This document shows positions 1 to 7,702 of a DNA stretch of 36,823 nt, piece after piece (within the stretch, counting starts at the first letter, position 1; every line of letters starts with the position of its first letter). The position numbers and the translations under genes are program-made. Origin of the DNA: Aliterella sp. RAGGC_92. Its GTDB lineage: Bacteria; Cyanobacteriota; Cyanobacteriia; Cyanobacteriales; Chroococcidiopsidaceae. The stretch is from assembly GCA_030826005.1 (NCBI GenBank), contig JAPJOW010000005.1:1-36823 (forward strand). The letters are read 5' to 3'. The notes under the pieces are model-generated. The model was given only the letters and a program-made list of their open reading frames with translations, searched no databases and was not told the DNA's origin.

Positions 1-22
1 CCCCATCTCCCCATCTCCCATC

Positions 23-844
23 ATGGACACCCTACTCTTAATCCCCTCATCTATCATCGTCTTTGTCTTAGGCGCATCTATAGGCAGCTTTTTAAACGTG
101 GTCGTTTATCGCCTCCCTGCCGGATTATCGGTACTCTATCCGCCGTCTCGTTGCCCCCAATGCTTGCATCAATTAGGAGTAAGAGAGAATGTCCCGGTTT
201 TTGGCTGGTTGGCGCTAGGCGGGCGCTGTCGTCATTGCCGCACTAAAATTTCTGCTCGTTACCCAATTGTTGAAGCCGTTACGGGAATAATATTTTTGGG
301 GGTATTTTGGCAGTTTGATGTCTCAATTCAAACTCTTGGTTATTGGACGTTTTGCAGTTGGTTACTAGCCCTTGCGCTCATCGATCTCGATACTATGACC
401 TTACCTGACTCCTTAACTCAATCGGGAGTAGTATTAGGGCTAATATTTCAGTTTGCTCTTGGTTACGCCGGACAAAATAACTTTACAGGCGCAGTTAACC
501 AGCTAATGGCTGGAATTGTTGGTGCGGTAGTAGGAATTTGGTTACTAAACTTAATTACTATTATTGGTTTTTTAATTCTCGGCAAAGACGCAATGGGATG
601 GGGAGATGGGAAGTTAGCGGCAATGATGGGTGCTTGGCTGGGATGGAAGTATTTGCTGTTAGCAGGTTTTATCGCTTGCGCTTTAGGCTCTTTTATTGGG
701 GGCGGTGCGATCGCGCTTAAACTGCGCTCTCGGCAGCAATTAATGCCTTTTGGGCCTTTTTTGGCAATGGGAGCAGCGCTCGTTGTCTTTTGGGGAGAAT
801 TGCTATTAAACGCCTACTTGCGATGGTTTTTTCCAATTAGCTAA
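23..844 (+). CDS. pilD: Prepilin peptidase / leader peptidase-methyltransferase (A24A)
   Basis: Bifunctional inner-membrane enzyme that cleaves the leader of type IV prepilins and N-methylates the new first residue, supporting pili, motility and competence. The 273-aa product has the N-terminal methyltransferase-associated domain (residues about 10-90) with GSFLNVV and two zinc-binding Cys pairs, C44/C47 and C69/C72. The peptidase part follows, with the aspartate region LIDLDTMTLPD (D121 is probably the first catalytic Asp) and the GxGDxK motif GWGDGK (D195). About eight hydrophobic segments alternate with short loops, and length is normal for the family. The ATG lies only 22 bp from the window edge, so upstream control is not visible. 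accD follows after 60 bp on the same strand, with no functional link that I can see. Confidence 0.95.
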   Translation: MDTLLLIPSSIIVFVLGASIGSFLNVVVYRLPAGLSVLYPPSRCPQCLHQLGVRENVPVFGWLALGGRCRHCRTKISARYPIVEAVTGIIFLGVFWQFDVSIQTLGYWTFCSWLLALALIDLDTMTLPDSLTQSGVVLGLIFQFALGYAGQNNFTGAVNQLMAGIVGAVVGIWLLNLITIIGFLILGKDAMGWGDGKLAAMMGAWLGWKYLLLAGFIACALGSFIGGGAIALKLRSRQQLMPFGPFLAMGAALVVFWGELLLNAYLRWFFPIS

Positions 845-904
845 ACACCTACTCCCTTTCGAGTAAGATCGTAATGCTTAATTTAACTTGAGTTCTCTAA
901 TCCC

Positions 905-1816
905 ATGTCCCTGTTTGATTGGTTTGCAAATCGCCGCAAAACGGAATCTACCAATAAAGAACCCCAACGTGATATTGCCGATGGACTCTGGAATAAGTGC
1001 GTAGCTTGCTCTGTACTTGCTTATACCAAAGACTTGCGGGCAAATCAAATGGTTTGTCTAGAATGCGGGCATCACGTCCGCGTAGATAGCGAGGAGCGCA
1101 TTCGCCAGCTAATTGACCCTCATAGTTGGAATCCCATCGACCAAAACTTGCAGCCTCTAGACCCGTTGCAATTTCGCGATCGCAAACCCTATAGCGATAG
1201 ATTAAAAGAAACTCAAGAAAAAACTGGCTTAGTAGATGCGGTACAAACTGGTATCGGCAAACTAGACGGCTTACCCGTTGCCTTGGGCGTAATGGATTTT
1301 CGGTTTATGGGCGGTAGTATGGGATCGGTTGTAGGCGAAAAACTTACCCGCCTCGTCGAACAAGCTACCCTCAATCGCTATCCTGCTATCATTGTTTGCG
1401 CCTCTGGGGGGGCGAGAATGCAAGAAGGAATGCTCAGTCTGATGCAGATGGCAAAAATATCCGCCGCCTTGCATCGCCATCGCGAAGCTCAATTGCTGTA
1501 CGTTCCTATCTTGACAAACCCGACTACTGGAGGCGTGACGGCAAGTTTTGCTATGCTTGGCGATCTAATTATTGCCGAACCGAAAGCTACCATCGGGTTT
1601 GCCGGTCGCCGGGTAATCGAACAAACTATCCGCGAAAAGCTGCCAGAGGAGTTTCAAACTGCCGAAGACTTGTTGCGACATGGCTTTGTCGATGCGATCG
1701 TCCCGCGCCCTCAATTGAAAAAGACTTTAGCGCAATTAATTTGCCTGCATCAGCCAATTACAACTACGCCCCCGGTAGCTGCTTGGCACACGGGGATTGC
1801 GCCGCAACCAATTTAG
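905..1816 (+). CDS. accD: Acetyl-CoA carboxylase carboxyltransferase subunit beta
   Basis: Beta half of the carboxyltransferase that moves CO2 from carboxybiotin (on AccB) to acetyl-CoA, giving malonyl-CoA for fatty acid synthesis; it works in a complex with AccA. The 303-aa protein starts with an AccD-type zinc ribbon, C32-x2-C35 and C51-x2-C54, followed by the crotonase-like domain with the conserved glycine-rich segments GGSMGSVVGEK and ASGGARMQEGM. It is full length with the usual cyanobacterial spacing. The zinc ribbon makes confusion with other carboxyltransferases unlikely. Confidence 0.97.
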   Translation: MSLFDWFANRRKTESTNKEPQRDIADGLWNKCVACSVLAYTKDLRANQMVCLECGHHVRVDSEERIRQLIDPHSWNPIDQNLQPLDPLQFRDRKPYSDRLKETQEKTGLVDAVQTGIGKLDGLPVALGVMDFRFMGGSMGSVVGEKLTRLVEQATLNRYPAIIVCASGGARMQEGMLSLMQMAKISAALHRHREAQLLYVPILTNPTTGGVTASFAMLGDLIIAEPKATIGFAGRRVIEQTIREKLPEEFQTAEDLLRHGFVDAIVPRPQLKKTLAQLICLHQPITTTPPVAAWHTGIAPQPI

Positions 1817-1891
1817 AATAACAAATTGCGCTCGCGACATGATATTGATATTAGAGCGGCTTAATCTCAATCTATTACTGAATTATTCATT

Positions 1892-2086
1892 ATGGGTTTT
1901 GCAGACTTGTCCATTGCTGAAATAGCGGAGGATTACAACCTCTCCGAACAGGATGTATTGGCTCTGTGCGACCAATTGGGAATAGCTTATAAATCTTCTA
2001 AAACTCGTTTAGCTTTAGAAGATGCCAAAATAATCATTTCCCACGTCTTGACGCAAATCCAATCTTCAAGCGATGGGCAAGATTAA
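1892..2086 (+). CDS. Small conserved cyanobacterial protein, HTH-like
   Basis: A 64-aa acidic soluble protein with no signal peptide or membrane segment. The first half (SIAEIAEDYNLSEQDVLALC, then DQLGIAY) reads as two helices with a turn, resembling the small helical N-terminal domain of translation factor IF-2 and HTH folds. The second half, ALEDAKIIISHVL, is a further helix. I recognise it only as a conserved small cyanobacterial type of unknown role. It begins 75 bp after accD on the same strand and could be cotranscribed. The compact helical pattern and good codon quality support a real gene; DNA or RNA binding is only inferred. Confidence 0.75.
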   Translation: MGFADLSIAEIAEDYNLSEQDVLALCDQLGIAYKSSKTRLALEDAKIIISHVLTQIQSSSDGQD

Positions 2087-2282
2087 AATGCAGTCAACTT
2101 TACATAAATACTAAAAGTTATTAAGATACATGGCATTTTGCTTTGTTGGTAATGACTTTGCCGAAAAATAAGAACCGCAGCCGAATTTATTACCTGTGGT
2201 TTTTGCTCAAACAACAGTGATCGAGAGAATTAAGCCCATGATAAATAGCTGTATTCGGAGTCGAAACTTTTGAAGGGGAACT

Positions 2283-2774
2283 ATGTTTAAAAAAACAATC
2301 GCTCTTGCGATGGCAACTTTACTACTGGCGTTTGGGCTAGTTGTCGGTCGTGCGGCCGCCGTCGAACTTAGCGAAGCTGTACGGACAGTGCCATTAAATG
2401 GTCAAGGAGATACAACGGTACTCAGCCTTAAGCAAGTTCAAGAAGGTAAACGCTTGTTTAACTATGCTTGCGCTCAGTGTCATGCTGGGGGCGTAACCAA
2501 AACAAATCAAAACGTAGGACTCGATCCCGAAGCCCTAGCTCTAGCAACGCCACCCCGAAATAATATTGAAGGATTAGTCGATTACTTGCATAATCCAACA
2601 ACTTATGACGGCGAGGAAGAAATTGCCGAATTGCACCCCAGTACTAAGAGTGCAGATATCTACGCGGCAATGAGAAATCTATCAGAAGATGACCTAGTAG
2701 CTATTTCCGGTCACGTCTTACTTCAACCAAAAATTGTTGGTGATAAGTGGGGCGGCGGCAAAATTTACTACTAA
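2283..2774 (+). CDS. psbV: Photosystem II cytochrome c550
   Basis: Extrinsic lumenal cytochrome that stabilises the Mn4CaO5 oxygen-evolving cluster of photosystem II. The 163-aa precursor has a signal peptide with predicted cleavage after AAA (residue 26), so the mature protein has 137 residues, the normal size. Heme is attached at CAQCH (C63, C66, H67). The distal axial ligand is H118 in ELHPS, which is His92 in mature numbering, as in the known bis-His structure. The C-terminus KWGGGKIYY is the conserved PsbV tail. A strong ribosome site (AAGGGGA, 2273-2279) precedes the ATG. A stem-loop follows at 2799-2832 and psbV2 starts 109 bp downstream. Confidence 0.98.
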   Translation: MFKKTIALAMATLLLAFGLVVGRAAAVELSEAVRTVPLNGQGDTTVLSLKQVQEGKRLFNYACAQCHAGGVTKTNQNVGLDPEALALATPPRNNIEGLVDYLHNPTTYDGEEEIAELHPSTKSADIYAAMRNLSEDDLVAISGHVLLQPKIVGDKWGGGKIYY

Positions 2775-2798
2775 AGCCTGTTAGAAGTTGTTAATTGC

Positions 2799-2832
2799 AA
2801 GCCTTCAGCCATCTTCGGACTGCTGGAGGCTT
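2799..2832 (+). terminator. Stem-loop after psbV
   Basis: Inverted repeat with 11-nt arms (2799-2809 and 2822-2832, one G-U pair) and a 12-nt loop, followed by only three T residues. It could be a weak terminator or a processing point between psbV and psbV2. The pairing is seen directly; the function is inferred. Confidence 0.55.
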
Positions 2833-2883
2833 TGGTCAAATCGCTACTATTAAAAAGAACTAATTTAAGGTTGAACTATATAA

Positions 2884-3363
2884 ATGCTGCGTCGATTGTG
2901 TTGTGTTATTGCTGTAGTTTTAATTTTAATTGTCCAAACCTATCCTGCTCAAGCGGCAAATATCGATCGCTATTTGGTAAGATTTTTGCACGTTACAGCG
3001 CCTATAGATTTAGTCTTAGATGAGTCTGGCGAAACGCGATCGTATTCCCCAGAGGCATTAACTCGCGGTAAAGAACTATTTGAAAACAGTTGTTTAAATT
3101 GTCATGTCGGCGGCGCTACTTTACCCGACCCCCAAGTGTCATTATCATTGGAGAAATTAAAAGGCGCAACTCCAGCCCGCGATAACATTAATAGTCTTGT
3201 GGCTTATTTAAGACGACCAATGGTTTATGACGGCAGCAGCGAAACTTATTGGTGTCGCCAAGTACCGGAAAGCTGGATGAATCAAGACCAAATAGAGAGT
3301 TTAGCGGCTTTTGTACTTACGGCAGCACAAAAAGCCCCCGGTTGGGGTACGGATAATTTTTAA
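2884..3363 (+). CDS. psbV2: Cytochrome c550-like protein PsbV2
   Basis: Paralogue of psbV, best known from Thermosynechococcus, where psbV, psbV2 and petJ are clustered. The 159-aa precursor has a signal peptide ending AQA (residue 24) and a c-type heme site CLNCH (C70, C73, H74). At the position of PsbV's axial histidine it has no histidine: after the shared YDG motif it reads SSETYWCRQ, placing C124 (about Cys100 mature) near the ligand position. This agrees with the His/Cys heme ligation reported for Thermosynechococcus PsbV2. The end lacks the PsbV GGGKIYY tail and reads APGWGTDNF. Its role is unsettled; a photosystem II or redox function in the lumen is likely. Confidence 0.9.
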   Translation: MLRRLCCVIAVVLILIVQTYPAQAANIDRYLVRFLHVTAPIDLVLDESGETRSYSPEALTRGKELFENSCLNCHVGGATLPDPQVSLSLEKLKGATPARDNINSLVAYLRRPMVYDGSSETYWCRQVPESWMNQDQIESLAAFVLTAAQKAPGWGTDNF

Positions 3364-3453
3364 ATCAATGAATCTACTAAGGTGCGATCGCGCTGCATAG
3401 TGCCTAGAACCTGTATTATTGAATAATAAAGTTCGACCTTTTTGGAGAAAATT

Positions 3454-3870
3454 ATGAAATTGATTGCTGCAACTTTACGGCGCTGCGGTTTGGTATTATT
3501 GGCAATGGTGGCGCTAGTGAGCAGCTTTGCTTTATTTACCCCTACGGCGGCGGCAGAAACCTACCAAGTTAAACTAGGTTCTGATAAAGGAATGCTAGTT
3601 TTCGATCCTGCTAAACTCACTATCAAACCAGGCGATACTGTTGAGTGGGTAAACAACAAAGTACCTCCCCATAACGTTGTTTTTGATGCAGCTAATAACC
3701 CTACCAAAAGCGCAGATGTTGCTAAAGGTTTGTCTCACAAGCAATTACTCATGACTCCCGGACAAACTGTAAAATCAACCTTTGCTGAAACCGCTCCTGG
3801 AGAATACACCTACTACTGCGAACCCCATCGTGGCGCAGGCATGATTGGTAAAATCACCGTAGCAGAATAA
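3454..3870 (+). CDS. petE: Plastocyanin
   Basis: Soluble lumenal blue-copper protein that carries electrons from cytochrome b6f to photosystem I. The 138-aa precursor has a signal peptide ending TAAA (residue 34) before ETYQVKLG. The four type-1 copper ligands are all present: H73 (PPHNVVFD), and C122, H125 and M130 in YYCEPHRGAGM. I chose the ATG at 3454 over an in-frame TTG at 3442, because GGAG at 3444-3447 is then a well-spaced ribosome site. The gene ends in a strong terminator (3917-3952). It sits beside petJ, whose product substitutes for plastocyanin when copper is scarce. Confidence 0.98.
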   Translation: MKLIAATLRRCGLVLLAMVALVSSFALFTPTAAAETYQVKLGSDKGMLVFDPAKLTIKPGDTVEWVNNKVPPHNVVFDAANNPTKSADVAKGLSHKQLLMTPGQTVKSTFAETAPGEYTYYCEPHRGAGMIGKITVAE

Positions 3871-3916
3871 AGTTTTAGTTTCTTTGATTTTTTGAAACTT
3901 AGCTCATAATTTTATC

Positions 3917-3952
3917 AAAGGGAAATGGTCGAAAGTAAAACCATTTCCCTTT
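3917..3952 (+). terminator. Rho-independent terminator after petE
   Basis: Perfect 13-bp inverted repeat (AAAGGGAAATGGT and its complement) with a 10-nt loop, the second arm ending in a T run. It lies between the petE stop and petJ, so the two carriers are probably transcribed separately, as expected if copper regulates them in opposite directions. Confidence 0.85.
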
Positions 3953-3976
3953 TGCAATTTCTATCAATGCAGCGCG

Positions 3977-4330
3977 ATGAGAAAAACTTTATCCTTCTTG
4001 CTGTTAGCGTTAGCGCAAATAGCTCTAAGCACTTTTACCGCCTTAATTCTAGGGGACTTTCCCGCCCTCGCCGCACAATCTAATCGCGGCGCAGAAATTT
4101 TTAGCCACAACTGCGCCGCTTGTCATCTAGGGGGCGGCAACATTATTATTGGTGACAAAAACTTACATAAGTCAGCGCTTTTAAAGCACCACATTCATTC
4201 TATTGAAGCGATCGCAAGTCAAGTAAAGTACGGTAAAAAAGCCATGCCAGCGTTTAAAGGGAGATTGAGCGAGTTTCAAATTGAAGAAGTCGCGTCTTAC
4301 GTACTAAAACAAGCTGAAAAAGGCTGGTAG
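3977..4330 (+). CDS. petJ: Cytochrome c6
   Basis: Soluble lumenal c-type cytochrome that shuttles electrons from cytochrome b6f to photosystem I or cytochrome oxidase, and replaces plastocyanin under copper limitation. The 117-aa precursor has a signal peptide ending about ALAA (residue 33). The heme site is CAACH (C46, C49, H50) and the sixth ligand is M90 in AMPAFKGRL, the conserved c6 motif. Residues around 62-75 (KNLHKSALLKHHIHS) are more basic than in typical c6 and resemble divergent cyanobacterial c6 variants. No clear Shine-Dalgarno precedes the ATG, and an out-of-frame ATG lies at 3967. Confidence 0.92.
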   Translation: MRKTLSFLLLALAQIALSTFTALILGDFPALAAQSNRGAEIFSHNCAACHLGGGNIIIGDKNLHKSALLKHHIHSIEAIASQVKYGKKAMPAFKGRLSEFQIEEVASYVLKQAEKGW

Positions 4331-4429
4331 ATTTTTAAGTTAGCTAATAAATCCATCCGCAGGCTAGAAGCTAGGGACTTAAAAATTGGTTATCGTGTTG
4401 CCAGTTTCAAAAAACCGGAAATAAGTCAG

Positions 4430-5146
4430 ATGGTGCCAATTAGAGACAATAACCCTACAACAATTACTCCTTACGTGACTTTTGGACTAATTGCAGCAAA
4501 TATTCTTGCTTTTCTATTTGAGGCAACTTTACCTCCTCAAGAATTAGATGGATTTTTTCATTTAGCGGCGGTAGTACCAAGAGAATTAACAGCGAGTTTT
4601 GGCGGTATATCTGTAAATCAACCCGTACCAGAATGGATAACCCTAATTACTTCGCAATTTTTACACGGCGGGTTATTACATTTGGGCGGTAATATGCTGT
4701 TTTTATGGATTTTTGGCAATAATGTCGAAGATCGTTTAGGTCACGTTAAGTATTTAATTTTTTATATTACTTGTGGCGTACTAGCTGGTTTGACGCAGTG
4801 GTTTTTCTCGCAAAACTCCGCGATTCCATCGTTGGGGGCGAGTGGCGCGATCGCTGGAGTTATGGGAGCGTATATTCTCCGCTTTCCTCGCGCCGAAGTT
4901 TTAACTTTAATTCCCTTGGGTTTATTTTTCCCGGCGGTACGCGTCCCGGCGTTTTACTTTTTGGGATTTTGGTTTTTACAACAAGCTTTTTACGGATTTG
5001 CCAGTTTTGAAGCGCCAACCAATATTGGGATGGAAAGTGGTGGAATTGCTTACTGGGCGCACGCTGGGGGATTTGTGTTTGGGGCGATTTTAGGCCCGTT
5101 ACTCGGATTACTAGAACCGACACCAGAGGAAAAAGCTTATTTGTAG
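4430..5146 (+). CDS. Rhomboid family intramembrane serine protease (copy 1)
   Basis: Multi-pass membrane protein of 238 aa with the rhomboid signature: HLGGNMLFLWIFGNN in the second core helix (N88 oxyanion residue), nucleophile S138 in GASGAIAG, and catalytic H211 in YWAHAGGFVFG. Six hydrophobic helices are visible. The N-terminal motif MVPIRDNNP is typical of the bacterial group. Substrate is unknown. It is paired with a close paralogue 112 bp downstream, which points to a tandem duplication. Confidence 0.93.
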   Translation: MVPIRDNNPTTITPYVTFGLIAANILAFLFEATLPPQELDGFFHLAAVVPRELTASFGGISVNQPVPEWITLITSQFLHGGLLHLGGNMLFLWIFGNNVEDRLGHVKYLIFYITCGVLAGLTQWFFSQNSAIPSLGASGAIAGVMGAYILRFPRAEVLTLIPLGLFFPAVRVPAFYFLGFWFLQQAFYGFASFEAPTNIGMESGGIAYWAHAGGFVFGAILGPLLGLLEPTPEEKAYL

Positions 5147-5193
5147 TAGAACTATTTATAAAATTGCTAAATCTTAACATCAATGCTGGAGGC

Positions 5194-5216
5194 GAGACGT
5201 TCCACTGGAACGTCTC
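5194..5216. repeat. Dispersed palindromic repeat (GAGACGTT type)
   Basis: An 11-bp inverted repeat, GAGACGTTCCA and its complement, separated by one base, lying between the two rhomboid genes. The longer, more perfect copy at 19585-19613 has the same GAGACGTT...AACGTCTC core. Palindromes of this type are scattered through many cyanobacterial genomes; as RNA they fold into a hairpin. Confidence 0.8.
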
Positions 5217-5258
5217 TACAATTATCTAAAACGCTAGATTTATTTAGGAAAACTACCT

Positions 5259-5948
5259 GTGGTTCCATTACGAGATAATAATCCGATCTCCATTACCCCC
5301 TATGTTACCTACGGGTTATTTATTGCCAACATTGCTGTTTTTGTTTATCAAATAAGTTTGTCAGAATCGCAATTAGAAAGCTTTTTTCACGTTGCGGCGA
5401 TGGTTCCCTGCGAATTATCGGGTAGTTGTCCAACAGTAGGACAATTCCCCGAATGGATGACGCTATTTACATCACAATTTCTGCACGGCGGTTTTTTCCA
5501 TATTGCGGGTAATATGTTGTTTTTATGGATCTTTGGTAACAATATTGAAGATCGTTTAGGACACTTTAAGTATTTAATTTTTTACTTAACTTGCGGCGCA
5601 TTAGCAGCTTTGGCGCAGTGGTTTTTCTCGCAAAACTCTGGGATTCCATCGTTGGGGGCGAGTGGTGCGATCGCCGGAATTATGGGCGCGTATATTCTTC
5701 GCTTTCCCCACGCTAAGGTTTTAACTTTAGTTCCTTTAGGATTTTTTCTGACAACCTTTGACCTTCCTGCTTACTTATATTTGGGGTTTTGGTTTCTTCA
5801 GCAAGCCTTTTTTAGCTTTGCAAGTTTAGGCGTGCGGACAAATGTAGGTATGGAAAGCGGCGGAATTGCTTATTGGGCGCACGCTGGTGGGTTTGTAGTG
5901 GGGGCGGTACTGGGCCCCATGTTAGGGTTAATGCGGCGCGATTATTAG
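5259..5948 (+). CDS. Rhomboid family intramembrane serine protease (copy 2)
   Basis: Paralogue of the preceding gene, 229 aa, with a GTG start following AGGAAAA at 5246-5252. It retains HIAGNMLFLWIFGNN, the nucleophile S135 in GASGAIAG and catalytic H208 in YWAHAGG. DNA around the active-site serine (about 4800-4880 versus 5620-5700) is almost identical between the copies, while the loop before the second core helix (GSCPTVGQ here, SFGGISVN in copy 1) and the C-termini differ. Its end overlaps the convergent ABC permease gene by 4 bp. Both copies look catalytically competent. Confidence 0.92.
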   Translation: MVPLRDNNPISITPYVTYGLFIANIAVFVYQISLSESQLESFFHVAAMVPCELSGSCPTVGQFPEWMTLFTSQFLHGGFFHIAGNMLFLWIFGNNIEDRLGHFKYLIFYLTCGALAALAQWFFSQNSGIPSLGASGAIAGIMGAYILRFPHAKVLTLVPLGFFLTTFDLPAYLYLGFWFLQQAFFSFASLGVRTNVGMESGGIAYWAHAGGFVVGAVLGPMLGLMRRDY

Positions 5949-7654
5949 GGAAGTTGGGCTTTTGGTGGTGCAAATAAACCAATGGAGTTAGAAGCACCCG
6001 CTTTTTTTAACTGACGCTTTATTTGCACTGAACATAAGGTAATTATGCTCAACTGTCCTAGCAGTGCTAATAAGATGCTAAATACTCCAGCATCTTTAAT
6101 TGCCGCAAATGCAAAAATAGTAAATAGTAATGAAGTCGGCACTTGTACAGAACCTAGAGAAAATAAAAGAATAATCAAGGGAGGTAAAATAACTACAGCC
6201 CCTAGAGTGCCAACTATCCAAAGTTTCTGTTGTTTTGTCCGCATAAGGGCAACTAATTGAGAAATCGCCGCACACACTACCATTAAGCATAAATTGAAAA
6301 TTAAAGCCATCGAAGTTGAAAAGCGATCGCTTTTATCCATTTCGAGCATAATCCAGGGGATTAAAACAATAGCTGCAATTACAGCATTAAGCGCGATCGC
6401 AACTATAGCTGGACTATTTTCACCCCATACCAAATCTTTAAGTAAAGGTATTAGTGAATTCCAACTATAGGGTTTTTGATTTCGATATCGCGCCCAATCG
6501 ATTAAAGTTTGCCTTTGCGGTGTCAAAATAACAATTAAGCTACAAAACAGGACAAAGTTATAAACAAGTAAGACGATAAAATTATCTCCTGGTCTATAGT
6601 GATGACTATCGCCATCGCCTGTGTAATAACGAATACTATTGATAGCAAAGCCTAAAGCAACTACTTCAAAGCAAGCAACAAACCAGTAACTTTGAAGTTT
6701 GCTCAATATAGTTTTACTAAAATTGGCAAAGCAGCGCTCTATTGCTTGCCAAATCCAGTATGTCCATAAACTGTAATTTAATATTGCAATGCTGGTAATA
6801 CCTACTAAACTCATGCCTACAGGTAAGTTGAACCAGTGTAATCTCGATTCTATAGCAGTAGCCGAAATTAAATATAAGTAAATTTTTGCAAAGGAAAAAA
6901 CACTGATTCCATCTAGAACATCGCCGGAAAACCCTTTAGATAATAAGCCAATTAACAAGATAAATAACAAAATCGCACCGTTTCCTAGCAAGGCTTGAAA
7001 ACCGTTCAAGCCTCTAGAACTTATTAAGCTAAATAGCAAGGATAGGCTATAGAAAAACACGCAACTTGTGACTACTACGCTGTAAAAGCTCAAAATCCGA
7101 ATTAGCGAAATATTAGCAGATAGCCCAGCCCATAGTTGCAAGGGTACAGCCGAAAGTACGGTTATATAAAGTAAGATTGGGACTCCTAAAATTTTGCCCA
7201 ATAAAATATTTTGAGGCGATCGCGGACTTAAACGGATAAAATTTAGCGTCCCTTGGCGTTCTTCTTGAGCTAAATTATCAATCAATAAGTAAGTCCCGAC
7301 TACTAATAAACTAAGTATGCCGATGATACTTAATGCTAAAAATAAGTCTAGCGACCATCTTTGCCAATCTACAAGCAAGTTACCCAACCCATCTACAAGA
7401 CAGGTGCGATCGCGCTCATAAGCAATAGCACCTGTACAGTAAAAACTACTACTAGGAAAATCCCCCTTATAAACGGTGAGTTCTGTAGTCGGGTGTGGCA
7501 TCCGCATGAGAAAATACACCCATAGCAAAAACTGCCCTAAGAGCGATATAGTTACGGCTAAAGTTAAATTACGCAGTTTGAGTCGTCCTTTGAGTTCCCT
7601 GAATAGCTGGGGATTCCAATCGCCTATGGAGTCGAACCAATCTAATTTCTGCAT
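5945..7654 (-). CDS. ABC-2 type transporter permease
   Basis: A 569-aa polytopic membrane protein. The first helix is at about residues 31-52, followed by an extracytoplasmic loop with two cysteines (FYCTGAIAYERDRTCLVDG) and then at least ten more helices. The segment EERQGTLNFIRLSPRSP just after the second helix is the coupling region typical of ABC-2 exporters of the ABC-type natural product, ion or polymer kind. The matching ATPase gene is 48 bp upstream on the same strand. Substrate is unknown. Confidence 0.82.
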   Translation of the reverse strand: MQKLDWFDSIGDWNPQLFRELKGRLKLRNLTLAVTISLLGQFLLWVYFLMRMPHPTTELTVYKGDFPSSSFYCTGAIAYERDRTCLVDGLGNLLVDWQRWSLDLFLALSIIGILSLLVVGTYLLIDNLAQEERQGTLNFIRLSPRSPQNILLGKILGVPILLYITVLSAVPLQLWAGLSANISLIRILSFYSVVVTSCVFFYSLSLLFSLISSRGLNGFQALLGNGAILLFILLIGLLSKGFSGDVLDGISVFSFAKIYLYLISATAIESRLHWFNLPVGMSLVGITSIAILNYSLWTYWIWQAIERCFANFSKTILSKLQSYWFVACFEVVALGFAINSIRYYTGDGDSHHYRPGDNFIVLLVYNFVLFCSLIVILTPQRQTLIDWARYRNQKPYSWNSLIPLLKDLVWGENSPAIVAIALNAVIAAIVLIPWIMLEMDKSDRFSTSMALIFNLCLMVVCAAISQLVALMRTKQQKLWIVGTLGAVVILPPLIILLFSLGSVQVPTSLLFTIFAFAAIKDAGVFSILLALLGQLSIITLCSVQIKRQLKKAGASNSIGLFAPPKAQLP

Positions 7655-7702
7655 AAAAGTTCTTTTGTCTAGTTTATTATTCGTACTGAGATCGGCACTT
7701 TG

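Noticed and set aside
3442..3453. TTG start for petE
   Set aside because: The TTG overlaps the ribosome site of the ATG at 3454, which gives a normal signal peptide.
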